The notes under the pieces are model-generated. The model saw nothing but the letters and a program-made list of their open reading frames with translations, was not told the DNA's origin and did no database searches. A stretch of 64,000 nt of DNA, taken from NCBI RefSeq assembly GCF_031624395.1, contig NZ_JAMQON010000008.1, forward strand, positions 1 to 64,000. Reading direction: 5' to 3'. The position numbers and the translations under genes are program-made. Shown here piece by piece: positions 8,129 through 16,618 of the stretch. The stretch comes from Halomicroarcula saliterrae. GTDB taxonomy: Archaea; Halobacteriota; Halobacteria; Halobacteriales; Haloarculaceae. Within the stretch, counting starts at the first letter, position 1, and every line of letters starts with the position of its first letter.

Positions 8129-8563
8129 ACCGTTCAGAGGGTGTCTAGTGTCCAGATGAAACGGGGGTTAGGATACACCGGAAACCTGGTTTTGTTACTA
8201 TCTGCCTCAACCGCATTGGCGAAACAGCCCGTGAGCAGCAGGAGATGAATATACTGAAACAGCCGAAATAGACTGGATAGAAGCGTTCTATTCAGTGATT
8301 TCGATTGGAGTGAGTACAAACCACAAGCGAGAACAACCTCGCTTGAAACTTTAGAAAGCGATTCAGTTACTGGAATATCACGCTAGGATAGTATTTAAAA
8401 CTATGTCAGACAGCGCAATAAAGATAATTTCTAGTCATTTTCTTGCTTGTGTGAGTTCTATACTGTTCTATCTCCTGTGGACCTCTTTGAATCCGCTGAA
8501 AATAGGGTTAAATCCTTCTCTGCTACAACTGGGCTTAGTGGCTACCCCCTCTCTATTGGGCTA
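8129..8563. other. Probable DNA-unwinding region of the replication origin
   Basis: A gene-free stretch between oppositely oriented origin boxes. Its right part (about 8340-8470) is clearly richer in A+T than neighbouring DNA, with TATTTAAAAC and AATAAAGATAATTT. A degenerate, inverted box (ACCGGAAACCTGGT) sits at 8177-8190. A short open frame from 8403 overlaps a box and is not considered a gene. Confidence 0.65.
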
Positions 8564-8795
8564 TTTCACCGGAAATCTGGTGTGTCTGTACTGCGGTTCC
8601 GAGATCACGCTGTAGTTGTTGGTGCTAAGCGTTCTTGATTACTGCCATTGCTCTCTGTTTCACCGGAAACCCGGTGTGCGTGTGGCTTAATTCCGAAGAC
8701 AATTCTGGGGTGGCTTAGTTGAGTTGCATTTCACCGGAAATCCGGTGTGCGTGTGGGATCTCAGTATCTCTCAGATTTCACCGGAAACCCGGTGT
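8564..8795 (-). repeat. Origin boxes, right side of the unwinding region (four copies, inverted)
   Basis: Boxes at 8564-8583, 8658-8677, 8729-8748 and 8776-8795, consensus TTTCACCGGAAAYCCGGTGT; the first has a TCTGG variant. All point the opposite way to the left-hand boxes. The last copy ends 14 bases before the polB stop codon at 8810. Four of the copies across the array are followed or preceded by a GCGTGTG or CACGC extension. Confidence 0.85.
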
Positions 8796-8809
8796 CCCCC
8801 TATCATGTT

Positions 8810-10960
8810 TCAGCAAAAGTCTCTTAGCCGACTCGTAGTCGTTTCAGCGAGTTCCCGTCGAATATCTGTCTGATCCCACCCTTTTGGAGAGAGGACACTC
8901 TCGACCGCTCGAACGAGCTGTGTCTCGTAGTACTCGGGATCGTATTCCTCAATCTCTTCATGAGCTAGGGCGACACGGTCCCGAGATGATTTCTGATCGT
9001 CGACGACCACGTACTCGATGTCCTGTCCCGGATGGACGCCCAATTCTTGATCTCGTGCCCGTTTGAGCGCGGCCACGTTCTGCGTGTTCTGGGTATACCC
9101 TTCCAGTGGTTTTGAGACTCGATTCCGTTCGACAAGTTGGTCGGCAACAACCTCCCCGGAATGCAGTCTCGCAATCGCCGCTTTGAGCCGGTGGATGACT
9201 ACGTCTGCTGACCGTGTCTCATCAAGCACCTCTATACACTCCCGTTGTACCGCTTCGATGAACGGCGGTGTCGACCGCTGGCGAGCTTCGATGCCACGGA
9301 GCTTGAACTCCTCCTCGCCGCTGACTTTTCCAAAGTACTTCGTCAACGCGCCGGCGTTGCTCTCTCGCTGCGGGACGAACGCCACCCAATCGTAGTGAGC
9401 TTCGTACTCGAGGCGAATCTCGACTTCGTCGGTAATGTCCATCGCGAGCGTTTCGAGGTCCTCGCGGTACGCGTTGTCGACGTCTGGATCCGGCGTGACC
9501 CAGATTGAGTCGACGATACCATGGACGACGCGCCAGCCGCCCGCCTCCAGGCGCTGTTTCGCCAAGAGCAATATCTCACGAGCGTAGGCGTTGATGGCTT
9601 CGTGGCACTCGATACGACCGAATTTCGCGTTACTGAACCCCTGATAGCCGAAGCATGCGACGAGGATCCACTTCAGCGCTCCCGAGCGACCCTCGAGCTC
9701 GTCGAGGCGCTTTTCGTCGGGCTCGTCACGTTGGCGTTCTCGACGGATGGCTGCCTTGATCTCGTCTCGGGCGTCGATAATCGGCTGGAGGACGTCGACG
9801 AGGTAGCCACGCTCGTCACAAATTGAGTACCCCAACCCGGGCACATCGTCACGATCGCTGTGGCAGTCACAACGGATGACGTCTGGTGAGACGTTTCGCG
9901 TACAGATGATGTTCGGATACAGACTCGAAAAGTCGAGTTCGTGAACGTTCTCGTGGAAACCGACCTCCGGCGCGAAGATGAAGCCGCCGCGGTCGGCGTC
10001 GTGCAGCGTGCCCATCGGCTTGAAGAGTTCATGACGCCAGGAGTTCCACGGGACGAGCACGCCGCGGTCGTGGGCTTCACAGATCTGAATCGCCGTCAGG
10101 ACGTTCCCGATAGATGCCCAGGCGAGTTCTTGGACGGGCTTTTTCGAGCGCGACACGAGGTCGAGGACACCATCGAGGTTCGTCTCTCCGTAGAAGAACG
10201 TGTTCGACTCGTCGATGATGGCCCGGCCCGGAACATTGTACCGTGCTGGTGAGTGGCCCACTTGGCCGTAGCTGGCGTAGGTCGACGCACCTGCGAGTTG
10301 CTGGTAGTCCACGTCCGGCCACCGACTCAGCGAGAAGTCGTCGACGCCGGCGTCTGTTCCCATCTCGTAGAGTGTCGGGACAATCTCACTCGTCGAGCAG
10401 ACCAGGACGTCCGGATCGTATGCGTCGAATGCTGCCTGTACGGCGGCCAAGAGCTCCGAGGGCGAGCCGGTGACGGTGTCGCCGGCGACGGACAGCTCTC
10501 CATAGATATCGTTGCTCGTTTCGGTCACCGGGACACTGAGCCGGAGCGTCGACAGCTCGCTCGCCGGCGTGGGATTGACGCCCTTCTCCAAGCAGTACCG
10601 GAACTCCCGCGAGAAATCAACATTGAAGCATGCGAGATCACCGATCGGATAGTCGGACAGCTGGCGTACCTGCCGGGCGAGTGGAGTGACGCGGTCGATG
10701 TGGGCGGCGTCGACGGCGAGGACTGTCTCTTTGTCCCGTCGAAACCCGGGCCGTCGCGCAACCGTCTCGGTCGCGACGACGTCCGGGTGCTGGTCGTACA
10801 CCGATTCGAGTGTCGTGAGGTCGAGGTCGGTCTCTGGGTCGCGAGGGGCGACGTAGAAGCGTGGGGTGTAGTCATCGCGCTCGGTCGCGACGGCGCCGTC
10901 GTCGGTCACTTCCCACTCTAGGACGCGGCCGTCATCCAGGAAGTCGATAGTGAACACCAT
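8810..10960 (-). CDS. B-family DNA polymerase with degenerate exonuclease domain
   Basis: A 716-residue family B polymerase located next to the origin. Polymerase motif A is LDFSSLYPNI at 342-351, motif B KWILVACFGYQGFSNAKFG at 430-448, and motif C HGIVDS at 480-485. The invariant second aspartate of motif C is present, but the usual first one (YGDTDS) is Ile. The N-terminal exonuclease region lacks the DIE signature; the stretch at about 139-190 has no acidic residues where Exo I and Exo II are expected. Proofreading is therefore probably absent. It is shorter than the chromosomal haloarchaeal PolB. Likely roles are plasmid replication or lesion synthesis. Confidence 0.88.
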   Translation of the reverse strand: MVFTIDFLDDGRVLEWEVTDDGAVATERDDYTPRFYVAPRDPETDLDLTTLESVYDQHPDVVATETVARRPGFRRDKETVLAVDAAHIDRVTPLARQVRQLSDYPIGDLACFNVDFSREFRYCLEKGVNPTPASELSTLRLSVPVTETSNDIYGELSVAGDTVTGSPSELLAAVQAAFDAYDPDVLVCSTSEIVPTLYEMGTDAGVDDFSLSRWPDVDYQQLAGASTYASYGQVGHSPARYNVPGRAIIDESNTFFYGETNLDGVLDLVSRSKKPVQELAWASIGNVLTAIQICEAHDRGVLVPWNSWRHELFKPMGTLHDADRGGFIFAPEVGFHENVHELDFSSLYPNIICTRNVSPDVIRCDCHSDRDDVPGLGYSICDERGYLVDVLQPIIDARDEIKAAIRRERQRDEPDEKRLDELEGRSGALKWILVACFGYQGFSNAKFGRIECHEAINAYAREILLLAKQRLEAGGWRVVHGIVDSIWVTPDPDVDNAYREDLETLAMDITDEVEIRLEYEAHYDWVAFVPQRESNAGALTKYFGKVSGEEEFKLRGIEARQRSTPPFIEAVQRECIEVLDETRSADVVIHRLKAAIARLHSGEVVADQLVERNRVSKPLEGYTQNTQNVAALKRARDQELGVHPGQDIEYVVVDDQKSSRDRVALAHEEIEEYDPEYYETQLVRAVESVLSPKGWDQTDIRRELAETTTSRLRDFC

Positions 10961-11017
10961 TGCCTGTTACCCTCTCCAGCGATATTTTGAGCAGTCCAAT
11001 ATAGCGCGTGGCGTGTC

Positions 11018-11108
11018 GTTTCCGGATTTCTTAGTATCGCTTGGATTCCGGTTTTGACGACGGCTACCTGTGTCTCTGTATCGTCTGACCGTGTTTCCGG
11101 AACGTGGG
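11018..11108. repeat. Degenerate box-like motifs in front of polB
   Basis: GTTTCCGGATTTC (11018-11030) and GTTTCCGGAACGTGGG (11093-11108) share the TTTCCGG core of the origin boxes but lack the full dyad. They lie in the upstream region of polB. Possibly weak initiator sites; chance cannot be excluded. Confidence 0.3.
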
Positions 11109-11130
11109 TGGGATTTGTTATCGCCGGCTG

Positions 11131-11170
11131 TTAACCAACACTTCTGACGAATCTGCATAATGTTGGTTAA
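11131..11170. promoter_or_regulatory. Palindromic element, copy 3
   Basis: Cores TTAACCAACA (11131-11140) and TGTTGGTTAA (11161-11170), 20 bases apart. It sits between divergent polB and the histidine kinase gene, 87 bases before the kinase start and 171 before the polB start. Confidence 0.8.
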
Positions 11171-11256
11171 CGTCCTTACTGCTTCCAGAATCAAATCGTA
11201 TACTGTGAGCATGGAGATTAAATATTCCAATCACGCAGTTCGACCACGAAACGACC

Positions 11257-12936
11257 GTGGTAGGGCTGATAGGCGGTAGTCTTGTTGGACTATCAATTGC
11301 GTCAGGTATTGCGAGTGTCGGATTAGCGCTGTACCTATCCAGACACCGTGGGCGACCTGGTGCGACGTGGTTCATGGCCTCGTTGACTGCACAAGGTATC
11401 TGGGCGGTCGCATACGGGCTGGGACTCACACTGACTGACCCAGGACTTCGAGCGGCAGCAGAAGCGCTGGCTTGGATCGGAATGAACTGCACTGGCCCGT
11501 TCTTCCTCGCCTTCGCACTCGAGTATACTGGGCGCAGTACAGTGACACAGAATCGATGGGTGCCTGTACTCCTTCTCTCGCCGATGGCGACGCTGGGACT
11601 CGGGGTGACACACCCGCTCCATACGCTACTCTGGCGAGACTTTCGGTTTGCATCGGTATTCGACCTTGGGACGGTCCTGTACTCGATTCAGCCGCTGGGC
11701 TACGTGACGGTTATCTTGAGTCTCTCGATGGCGGGTATTGGTGTGCTCTTACTCGTCGAAACCATGCTCGCCTATGGGAAAATCTATCGCCGGGAGACCG
11801 TTGCTATCGTGCTCAGTCCGATCCCCGCCTCGATACCACTGCTCGTATGGCTCGGGCAAATCGGTCCGTATCCACAGCTCAATTTCACGCCTGCACTGCT
11901 GCTCACGCACGTGACCCTTGACGCGTATGCGTTTTCGAGTACGTCGATGTTCGAGACGAATCCGGTGACACAACGAGCGGCCGAACGCAGTGCTGTGGAT
12001 GATTTGGATGACCCACTTCTGGTGGTCGATGGGGATCAACGTGTTGTGAAGCTCAACGACAGTGCTCAGGCTCTTTTCGAGATCTCGATGGAGCAACTCC
12101 CACGTAGTTTTGCAGCACTCGTTGGAACCGATTTAGATACACTCCGGACCACCGGAGACTTGTCGCTCGACTCGCGTACCTATGGCGTCTCGTATACTCC
12201 ATTAGAGACACCTGACGGCGGGCGTGTCGGCGGTATCGTCGTCCTGTATGATATCACCACTGAACGGAACCAACGACAGCAACTGTCCGTGCTCAACCGT
12301 GTGTTGCGACACAACCTCAGAAACGAAATGACGATTGTCAGAGGACATGCCGACTCGGTACAATCGAACTGGACTGATTCACAACTGCTCACACAGATGA
12401 ATTCTATCATCGGGGCAAGCGACCGGTTGCTTTCGATTTCCGAACAGATGCGCGATTTCGAACAGGTCGTGGATAGAGAGATTGAACAGCAGGCGGTCGA
12501 CTGTTTGGATTTCATAGAGACAGTCCGTATGGATGTTCGTGACACGTACCCTGAGGCGAGTGTGGCCGTAGTGGCCGATGCAGCACCCGATCACGTTCGG
12601 ACTGATCCGACAGTCCTCTCGCTCGCGCTGTCCACTCTTGTAGAGAACGCGATTCGACACTCCGATGACCCTGTCCCGACTGTCGAATTATTTTGTAGCG
12701 ATGATGACGCCGACGAGACGGTCATATTCCAAGTGAAGGATACTAACGACCGGATTCCCGAGAATGAGCTAGCAGCGCTGGGGGCAGATGAGGAACAACC
12801 GCTTCAACATGGTCGCAGTATCGGCCTCTGGATCGTCAATTGGGCCGTCACGGCAGTCGGTGGGCAACTCAGGTTCCAGTATGAGAGTGGGAACGTCGCT
12901 ACAATTGAACTCCCTGCCGATACCCACAGAGACTGA
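11257..12936 (+). CDS. Membrane sensor histidine kinase (7TM-type N-terminus, PAS, HisKA, HATPase)
   Basis: A 559-residue sensor kinase. Residues 1-225 hold about seven hydrophobic helices of the HisKA_7TM type. A PAS-like domain follows (about 243-335: DDPLLVVDGDQRVVKLNDSA). The dimerisation box has the haloarchaeal phospho-acceptor pattern VLRHNLRNEM with His352. The ATP-binding domain has an N-box LVENAIRHS (about 458-466) and a glycine box near 525-535. The start is the GTG at 11257; a TTAAATATT element 33 bases upstream suggests a leaderless transcript. No response regulator lies next to it, as is usual in haloarchaea. The signal sensed is unknown. Confidence 0.85.
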   Translation: MVGLIGGSLVGLSIASGIASVGLALYLSRHRGRPGATWFMASLTAQGIWAVAYGLGLTLTDPGLRAAAEALAWIGMNCTGPFFLAFALEYTGRSTVTQNRWVPVLLLSPMATLGLGVTHPLHTLLWRDFRFASVFDLGTVLYSIQPLGYVTVILSLSMAGIGVLLLVETMLAYGKIYRRETVAIVLSPIPASIPLLVWLGQIGPYPQLNFTPALLLTHVTLDAYAFSSTSMFETNPVTQRAAERSAVDDLDDPLLVVDGDQRVVKLNDSAQALFEISMEQLPRSFAALVGTDLDTLRTTGDLSLDSRTYGVSYTPLETPDGGRVGGIVVLYDITTERNQRQQLSVLNRVLRHNLRNEMTIVRGHADSVQSNWTDSQLLTQMNSIIGASDRLLSISEQMRDFEQVVDREIEQQAVDCLDFIETVRMDVRDTYPEASVAVVADAAPDHVRTDPTVLSLALSTLVENAIRHSDDPVPTVELFCSDDDADETVIFQVKDTNDRIPENELAALGADEEQPLQHGRSIGLWIVNWAVTAVGGQLRFQYESGNVATIELPADTHRD

Positions 12937-13135
12937 ACTCGAGTGTCTTGTTACAATCGTGACTTACGGAGCGTTCGTTGTGGCTGTGCTGAACGCGGCG
13001 AACGTATGAAACTGGCCGCAAGATGCTTCGAAGAATCGTGCCGAGTGCTCGGTACAATGGGTGTCCCTTACAGAACTGCAGCAGGCTGTCCGGAGGAGCC
13101 ATTACCGAGCGGCACCAATTCCACGTGACCCACAG

Positions 13136-13582
13136 ATGGAGCATGATCCCCGGTTTCAGGAAGTACAGCGATTTCGTCAGCCATGGCTCTGGGTACTTTT
13201 AGGTGGGGTCGGACTTCTCACGCTTGTATTAGGGCCCATCTCGTGGGGAGGGCTCGCTATCATTGTCGTGGTTGCTGGACTAATCTACAGTCTTCGCCTC
13301 CAGACGGCGGTAAGAGACGACGGTATCTATTTCAAAATGTGGCCGCTCCACCGTTCGTTCCGACGCATTCCGTGGTCGGAGATTGCGCGATACGAGTCCA
13401 AACAGTACGGCCCACTTCGCGAGTTCGGCGGCTGGGGAATTCGGTGGGCTCCTGGGAAAATAGCGTACAACGTCAGTGGCAATCGTGGAGTCTGGATTGA
13501 ACGGACGAATGGACGTGCAGTTCTTCTCGGATCACAACATGCCGAAGAGTTTGTTCGGGCTATCGACGAAGTAACTCCGTAG
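13136..13582 (+). CDS. Membrane protein with C-terminal PH-like domain (DUF6141-like)
   Basis: About 148 residues from the ATG at 13136; a GTG at 13061 would add 25 residues. Two transmembrane helices follow FRQPW (LWVLLGGVGLLTLVLGPISW and GGLAIIVVVAGLIYSL). A soluble domain then contains IPWSEIARYESKQY, FGGWGIRW and IAYNVSGNRGVWIE, ending in LLGSQHAEEFVRAI. The GGWGIR ... AYNVSGN ... GSQ signature is one I associate with DUF6141, a PH-like family of unknown role. It lies just downstream of the histidine kinase on the same strand, with about 200 bases between them. Confidence 0.7.
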   Translation: MEHDPRFQEVQRFRQPWLWVLLGGVGLLTLVLGPISWGGLAIIVVVAGLIYSLRLQTAVRDDGIYFKMWPLHRSFRRIPWSEIARYESKQYGPLREFGGWGIRWAPGKIAYNVSGNRGVWIERTNGRAVLLGSQHAEEFVRAIDEVTP

Positions 13583-13668
13583 TTCTCTGGATTTGTCCCT
13601 TGGACCCTACGAGATTCAAGGGATGCAACGTCACTCAATGTCGCACGAAACTGTACCGAGGCTCGTCA

Positions 13669-13983
13669 TCAGTTTTCTTCCTCCTGCAGCTCACTGCCTG
13701 TGACGTTGCTGTCTTGTACGCTCCCCAGCGAAGCTTCGAGTTCGTCAAGCCGGTCTGCGTGGTCGTCGAGACGCGCCTCTTGCTCAAGGTCGATACTGAA
13801 CAGTGCCGGCAGCATCGGATTCTGGTGGTTCAACAGCCCGCTCGCGTCGGCGTGCTCGCGGGCGTACTCGAACAGTCGATCAAACTGAGGCTGGTCGCGA
13901 CGCCGCAGTGCCCGGCGGAACTCCGCCCAGCGCTCTTCGATGGCTCGGAGCGCATCTCGGTACGTCGGGTTCGTGCGCCCCAT
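13669..13983 (-). CDS. Small haloarchaeal plasmid protein, second gene of the RecA-like operon
   Basis: A 104-residue charged helical protein starting MGRTNPTYRDALRAIEERWA. It is rich in Arg and Glu with a helical centre (DQPQFDRLFEYAREHADASG) and a C-terminal coiled segment (ARLDDHADRLDELEASLG). I recall similar proteins beside haloarchaeal replication genes, with no known function. Its ATG lies two bases after the stop codon of the RecA-like gene. A GGAGG lies inside the end of that gene at Shine-Dalgarno distance, which supports this start over a Met 11 codons earlier. The product may work with the RecA-like ATPase. Confidence 0.7.
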   Translation of the reverse strand: MGRTNPTYRDALRAIEERWAEFRRALRRRDQPQFDRLFEYAREHADASGLLNHQNPMLPALFSIDLEQEARLDDHADRLDELEASLGSVQDSNVTGSELQEEEN

Positions 13984-13985
13984 CG

Positions 13986-14930
13986 CTATCGACCTCCTGT
14001 TCCGGTTGCCGTCCACGCATCGAGTAAGGGGTCCGCGGTGGCCGATACCGTCTCACCGTCAGTTGTGACGCCTGTCCCGACACCCTCCGTGGTCGGCGTC
14101 GACGCGGCTGGCGTCGTCGGTTCCATACCGACCCGCGTAGCGCGTGCCGCGAGCAACTGTCGCCAGTAGGCAAACGTCGTCTGGTAGTACGTGCCGCCGT
14201 CGACGGGATAGACGAGTGTCTCGAAGCCCTCCCCACTGATTCTTGGCCCCATCCGGGTTTGCTCACACTCCAGATGGTGGTCGGCGGCCGTCGCGACCGG
14301 CGCGGTGAACTCGTCGCGCTTGCTTCGAGTGACGAGCACGGGGATGTCGTACCCCTCGGCGTAGGTCGCTAACTTTGCGAGCGCTCGGGCTTGGAGGGTC
14401 TCGGTGTGTGCCTCGCCGAGGGTATCGTTGGCACGGTACTGTGCATCGACGGCTGGGGCGACGATGAGCGAGGGTGTGTGAGGAGACGTCTCCCCATCGC
14501 AATCCGTGGACTGTCGCTCTCGCAAACCATCCACGGTCGTCGATTCCTGAATACAGTGGTTCACTGCCGTCGGGAGATCACAGACAGCGCCGTAATGTTG
14601 GTAGGCGGTGAATCCGCGTGCAACGTGGATCCGGTCGAGCAACCGTTGGCTGGGAGCAATTCGTGAGAGCGTGGTGGTCGTGGCGTGTCCGTTGGCGTCG
14701 ACCCAGAAAGCGGGCCCGTTGTGCATGAGGAGATGGTCAAGTACTATCGACTGCAGGATAGGCACGCCCCGACTGCCGTCGACGTCCAACAGCGTGATGC
14801 CGTCCTCAAGTGAGGGAAGTAGGACGTCGCCGCTCGCTGTATCAGGTTGGCTGGATATGGACCGATTCCGGTCAGCTCCTCGCGTTGGTTGCTCAATTTC
14901 CAATCGATTCGAGGGTGGGTGGTCTGACAT
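13986..14930 (-). CDS. RecA/RadA-like protein lacking a visible Walker A motif
   Basis: About 314 residues from the ATG at 14930 (a GTG six codons earlier is possible). The middle reads like the RecA-type core of haloarchaeal RadA-related proteins: LDVDGSRGVPILQSIVLDHL, a segment around RIHVARGFTAYQHY, and SLIVAPAVDAQYR as a Walker-B-like strand. It continues with LAKLATYAEGYDIPVLVTRS and a C-terminal strand region GGTYYQTTFAYWRQLL. No GxxxxGK[ST] loop is visible, so ATP hydrolysis is doubtful. The C-terminal 45 residues are Thr-rich and disordered. It forms an operon with the small 104-residue protein, next to orc and polB genes, suggesting a role in plasmid replication or recombination. Confidence 0.6.
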   Translation of the reverse strand: MSDHPPSNRLEIEQPTRGADRNRSISSQPDTASGDVLLPSLEDGITLLDVDGSRGVPILQSIVLDHLLMHNGPAFWVDANGHATTTTLSRIAPSQRLLDRIHVARGFTAYQHYGAVCDLPTAVNHCIQESTTVDGLRERQSTDCDGETSPHTPSLIVAPAVDAQYRANDTLGEAHTETLQARALAKLATYAEGYDIPVLVTRSKRDEFTAPVATAADHHLECEQTRMGPRISGEGFETLVYPVDGGTYYQTTFAYWRQLLAARATRVGMEPTTPAASTPTTEGVGTGVTTDGETVSATADPLLDAWTATGTGGR

Positions 14931-15083
14931 ACATGAGTAGAGGTTCACAGACCCGATAATCTGCGGCGTGTCGCTTCCGAGTTTCAGGAAATCGACGGGA
15001 GCAATCTGGAATAGACCGTTGTACCCGGGATTTTGAGTGTCTCGCCCGCTTCCGCGAAACTCTCCGAAATCGTCTGCAACAGT

Positions 15084-15125
15084 TTAACCAACAAAACGAG
15101 CCAAGGCAGTCCGAATGTTGGTTAA
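15084..15125. promoter_or_regulatory. Palindromic element, copy 4
   Basis: Cores TTAACCAACA (15084-15093) and TGTTGGTTAA (15116-15125), 22 bases apart. It lies between the second orc1/cdc6 stop codon (15161) and the start of the RecA-like operon (14930). Confidence 0.8.
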
Positions 15126-15160
15126 CAGGGCAACTCTAGCGTCGAATCGCTGCGTGGGAC

Positions 15161-16189
15161 TCAGTTCGCCGGCGAACTGACTGGTTCGGTGACGACGGAA
15201 TACTGCCGGTCTCGGCTCGTCCCGTTGGCTTCTAGAAGGTTGTACTGGACCATCTTCGAGAGGTACGTCCGAATCGTCCGTTTCGTTCGCGGGTCTTCGA
15301 CGGCGTCGCGATAGCGCTCGTGGATGGCTCCTGGTCCGAGGGGACCATCCTCATGAACGATTTCGTAGACGGTTTGTTGGTGTGGTGTGAGTGAATCGAG
15401 GCTCGTCTGCCTGATTTGTGCCCGGGCGTCATCCGCAGCGTCCAACAGCATGTCGTCTGTGATTCGCTCTTCATCTTCTCTATCAGCCTCGCTAGCGGCG
15501 GTACGGAGAATCCCTATCGCGAGACGGGCGTCGCCGGCGGCCGCATCGGCGATGCGATAGAGCTGGTCGTCGGTGATGACATCCTCGTCGAGACCCCATT
15601 TCGCACGGGCACTCAGGATGTCGTAGAGTTGCTCGTCGTGGTACTTGTCCATCCGGACGTGTTCGCTGGAGCGGAGTCGGCTCACGAGCCGGTCGTCGAC
15701 ACGGCTGAACAGCTCCTCTTCTTTGTTAGCGATACAGACAAGCGCGAACTGCTCCAAGCTGTGCAGGTCGTAGAGGATGCCCGGATCTTCCAGCTGGTCG
15801 ACCTCGTCGAGGATGATCACCGTTCGCGGTCCATCGTACTGTTGGATCCGGTCGACGAGTTCGTCGTGGGGTGTCGACTGCCGATGGATATCAATGGTCT
15901 GGCCGAGGTCGTCGAGAATCTGGTAGAGCGTTCGGAAGCGGGTGTAGTTGCGCCAGCAGTTGACATAGGTGGTCTCGATGTCCAGCACTTCCTCTCGCAG
16001 ACGCTCGGTGACGAACTTCGAGATGCACGTCTTCCCGGCGCCGCTGGGGCCTGTGACGATGGCGGTGTCGGCGGGTTCCCCGTTCGTAATCGGTTCCAGA
16101 ACGCTGGAGAGGTGGTTCAACTCGGCGTCGCGATGTTCGATTTCCTTCGGTATGAACCCCGCCCGAAGCACACGAGCATCGCGAATCAT
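15161..16189 (-). CDS. Second Orc1/Cdc6-family protein
   Basis: A 342-residue AAA+ Orc1/Cdc6 paralogue starting MIRDARVLRAGFIPKEIEHR, the typical haloarchaeal opening. Walker A is GPSGAGKT (about 50-57) and Walker B TVIILDEVDQL (about 128-138). Sensor-1 is ALVCIANKEE. The C-terminal winged helix begins near SLDSLTPHQQTVYEIV. A longer frame from 16297 exists, but the ATG at 16189 is chosen because a strong TATA lies about 30 bases before it. It is only distantly similar to the 402-residue initiator. With only degenerate boxes nearby it may be a secondary initiator or a regulator rather than the main one. Confidence 0.9.
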   Translation of the reverse strand: MIRDARVLRAGFIPKEIEHRDAELNHLSSVLEPITNGEPADTAIVTGPSGAGKTCISKFVTERLREEVLDIETTYVNCWRNYTRFRTLYQILDDLGQTIDIHRQSTPHDELVDRIQQYDGPRTVIILDEVDQLEDPGILYDLHSLEQFALVCIANKEEELFSRVDDRLVSRLRSSEHVRMDKYHDEQLYDILSARAKWGLDEDVITDDQLYRIADAAAGDARLAIGILRTAASEADREDEERITDDMLLDAADDARAQIRQTSLDSLTPHQQTVYEIVHEDGPLGPGAIHERYRDAVEDPRTKRTIRTYLSKMVQYNLLEANGTSRDRQYSVVTEPVSSPAN

Positions 16190-16212
16190 GGATTGATTAG
16201 TAGATTGGTTTT

Positions 16213-16228
16213 CTAGCGCGGTATATAA
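16213..16228 (-). promoter_or_regulatory. TATA promoter of the second orc1/cdc6
   Basis: The minus strand reads CCATTATATACCGCG, with the TATA core about 30-35 bases before the ATG at 16189. This supports a leaderless transcript and decides the start codon. Confidence 0.6.
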
Positions 16229-16242
16229 TGGTGGCTGGGTAG

Positions 16243-16342
16243 TTTCCGGAAATTGGGGTCTACAGTTTGTTCTTATCGCCAACTCCGCCGTTGTCATGCG
16301 GTTCTGTTTCCGGTAAACCGTCGCTTCCAGGATTTCCGGAAA
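16243..16342. repeat. Three TTTCCGG box-like motifs upstream of the second orc1/cdc6
   Basis: TTTCCGGAAA at 16243-16252, TTTCCGGTAAAC at 16307-16318 and TTTCCGGAAA at 16333-16342. They share the central TTTCCGG of the main origin boxes but lack the CACCGG half. They could be binding sites of this second initiator. Confidence 0.4.
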
Positions 16343-16377
16343 GGATGCGAAACTCCCTGAGTGCAGTCCCGATTACG

Positions 16378-16405
16378 GCGATAATCGTGACCAATTCTTT
16401 TTCAG
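16378..16405 (+). repeat. Short intergenic repeat, copy 1 (weakest)
   Basis: GCGATAATCGTGACCAATTC resembles the better copies at 17342, 18542 and 19461. The surrounding 16190-16618 has no gene. A TATA-like AATATATTC lies about 30 bases before the ATG at 16619. Confidence 0.4.
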
Positions 16406-16618
16406 ATACAGTCGTCAGGGACAGTCAACACCTGTGATTAGTGTGAGACGAATGTGCGGCAATCGAATACGTAGACAAGGAATCAAAGGGCCGTTCTCAA
16501 AAGGTCAATTCGAAAATTATTGGGACGAGCCGGCTCTTTAGTAGCTTATCAACACACCATCTACGGCTACCAACCCACTGCCACAATATATTCAGCTCAA
16601 GTCTTATTATAATAAGCC

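Noticed and set aside
8403-8615. Plus-strand 70-codon frame in the origin gap
   Set aside because: It overlaps an origin box at 8564 and lies in the AT-richer unwinding region; its composition is not haloarchaeal.
10253-10921. Plus-strand 222-codon frame inside polB
   Set aside because: Antisense shadow of polB, which has clear polymerase motifs; the reading is arginine-rich with no domain.
15416-16216. Plus-strand 266-codon frame across the second orc1/cdc6
   Set aside because: Antisense shadow; the minus-strand frame has Walker motifs and a winged helix.
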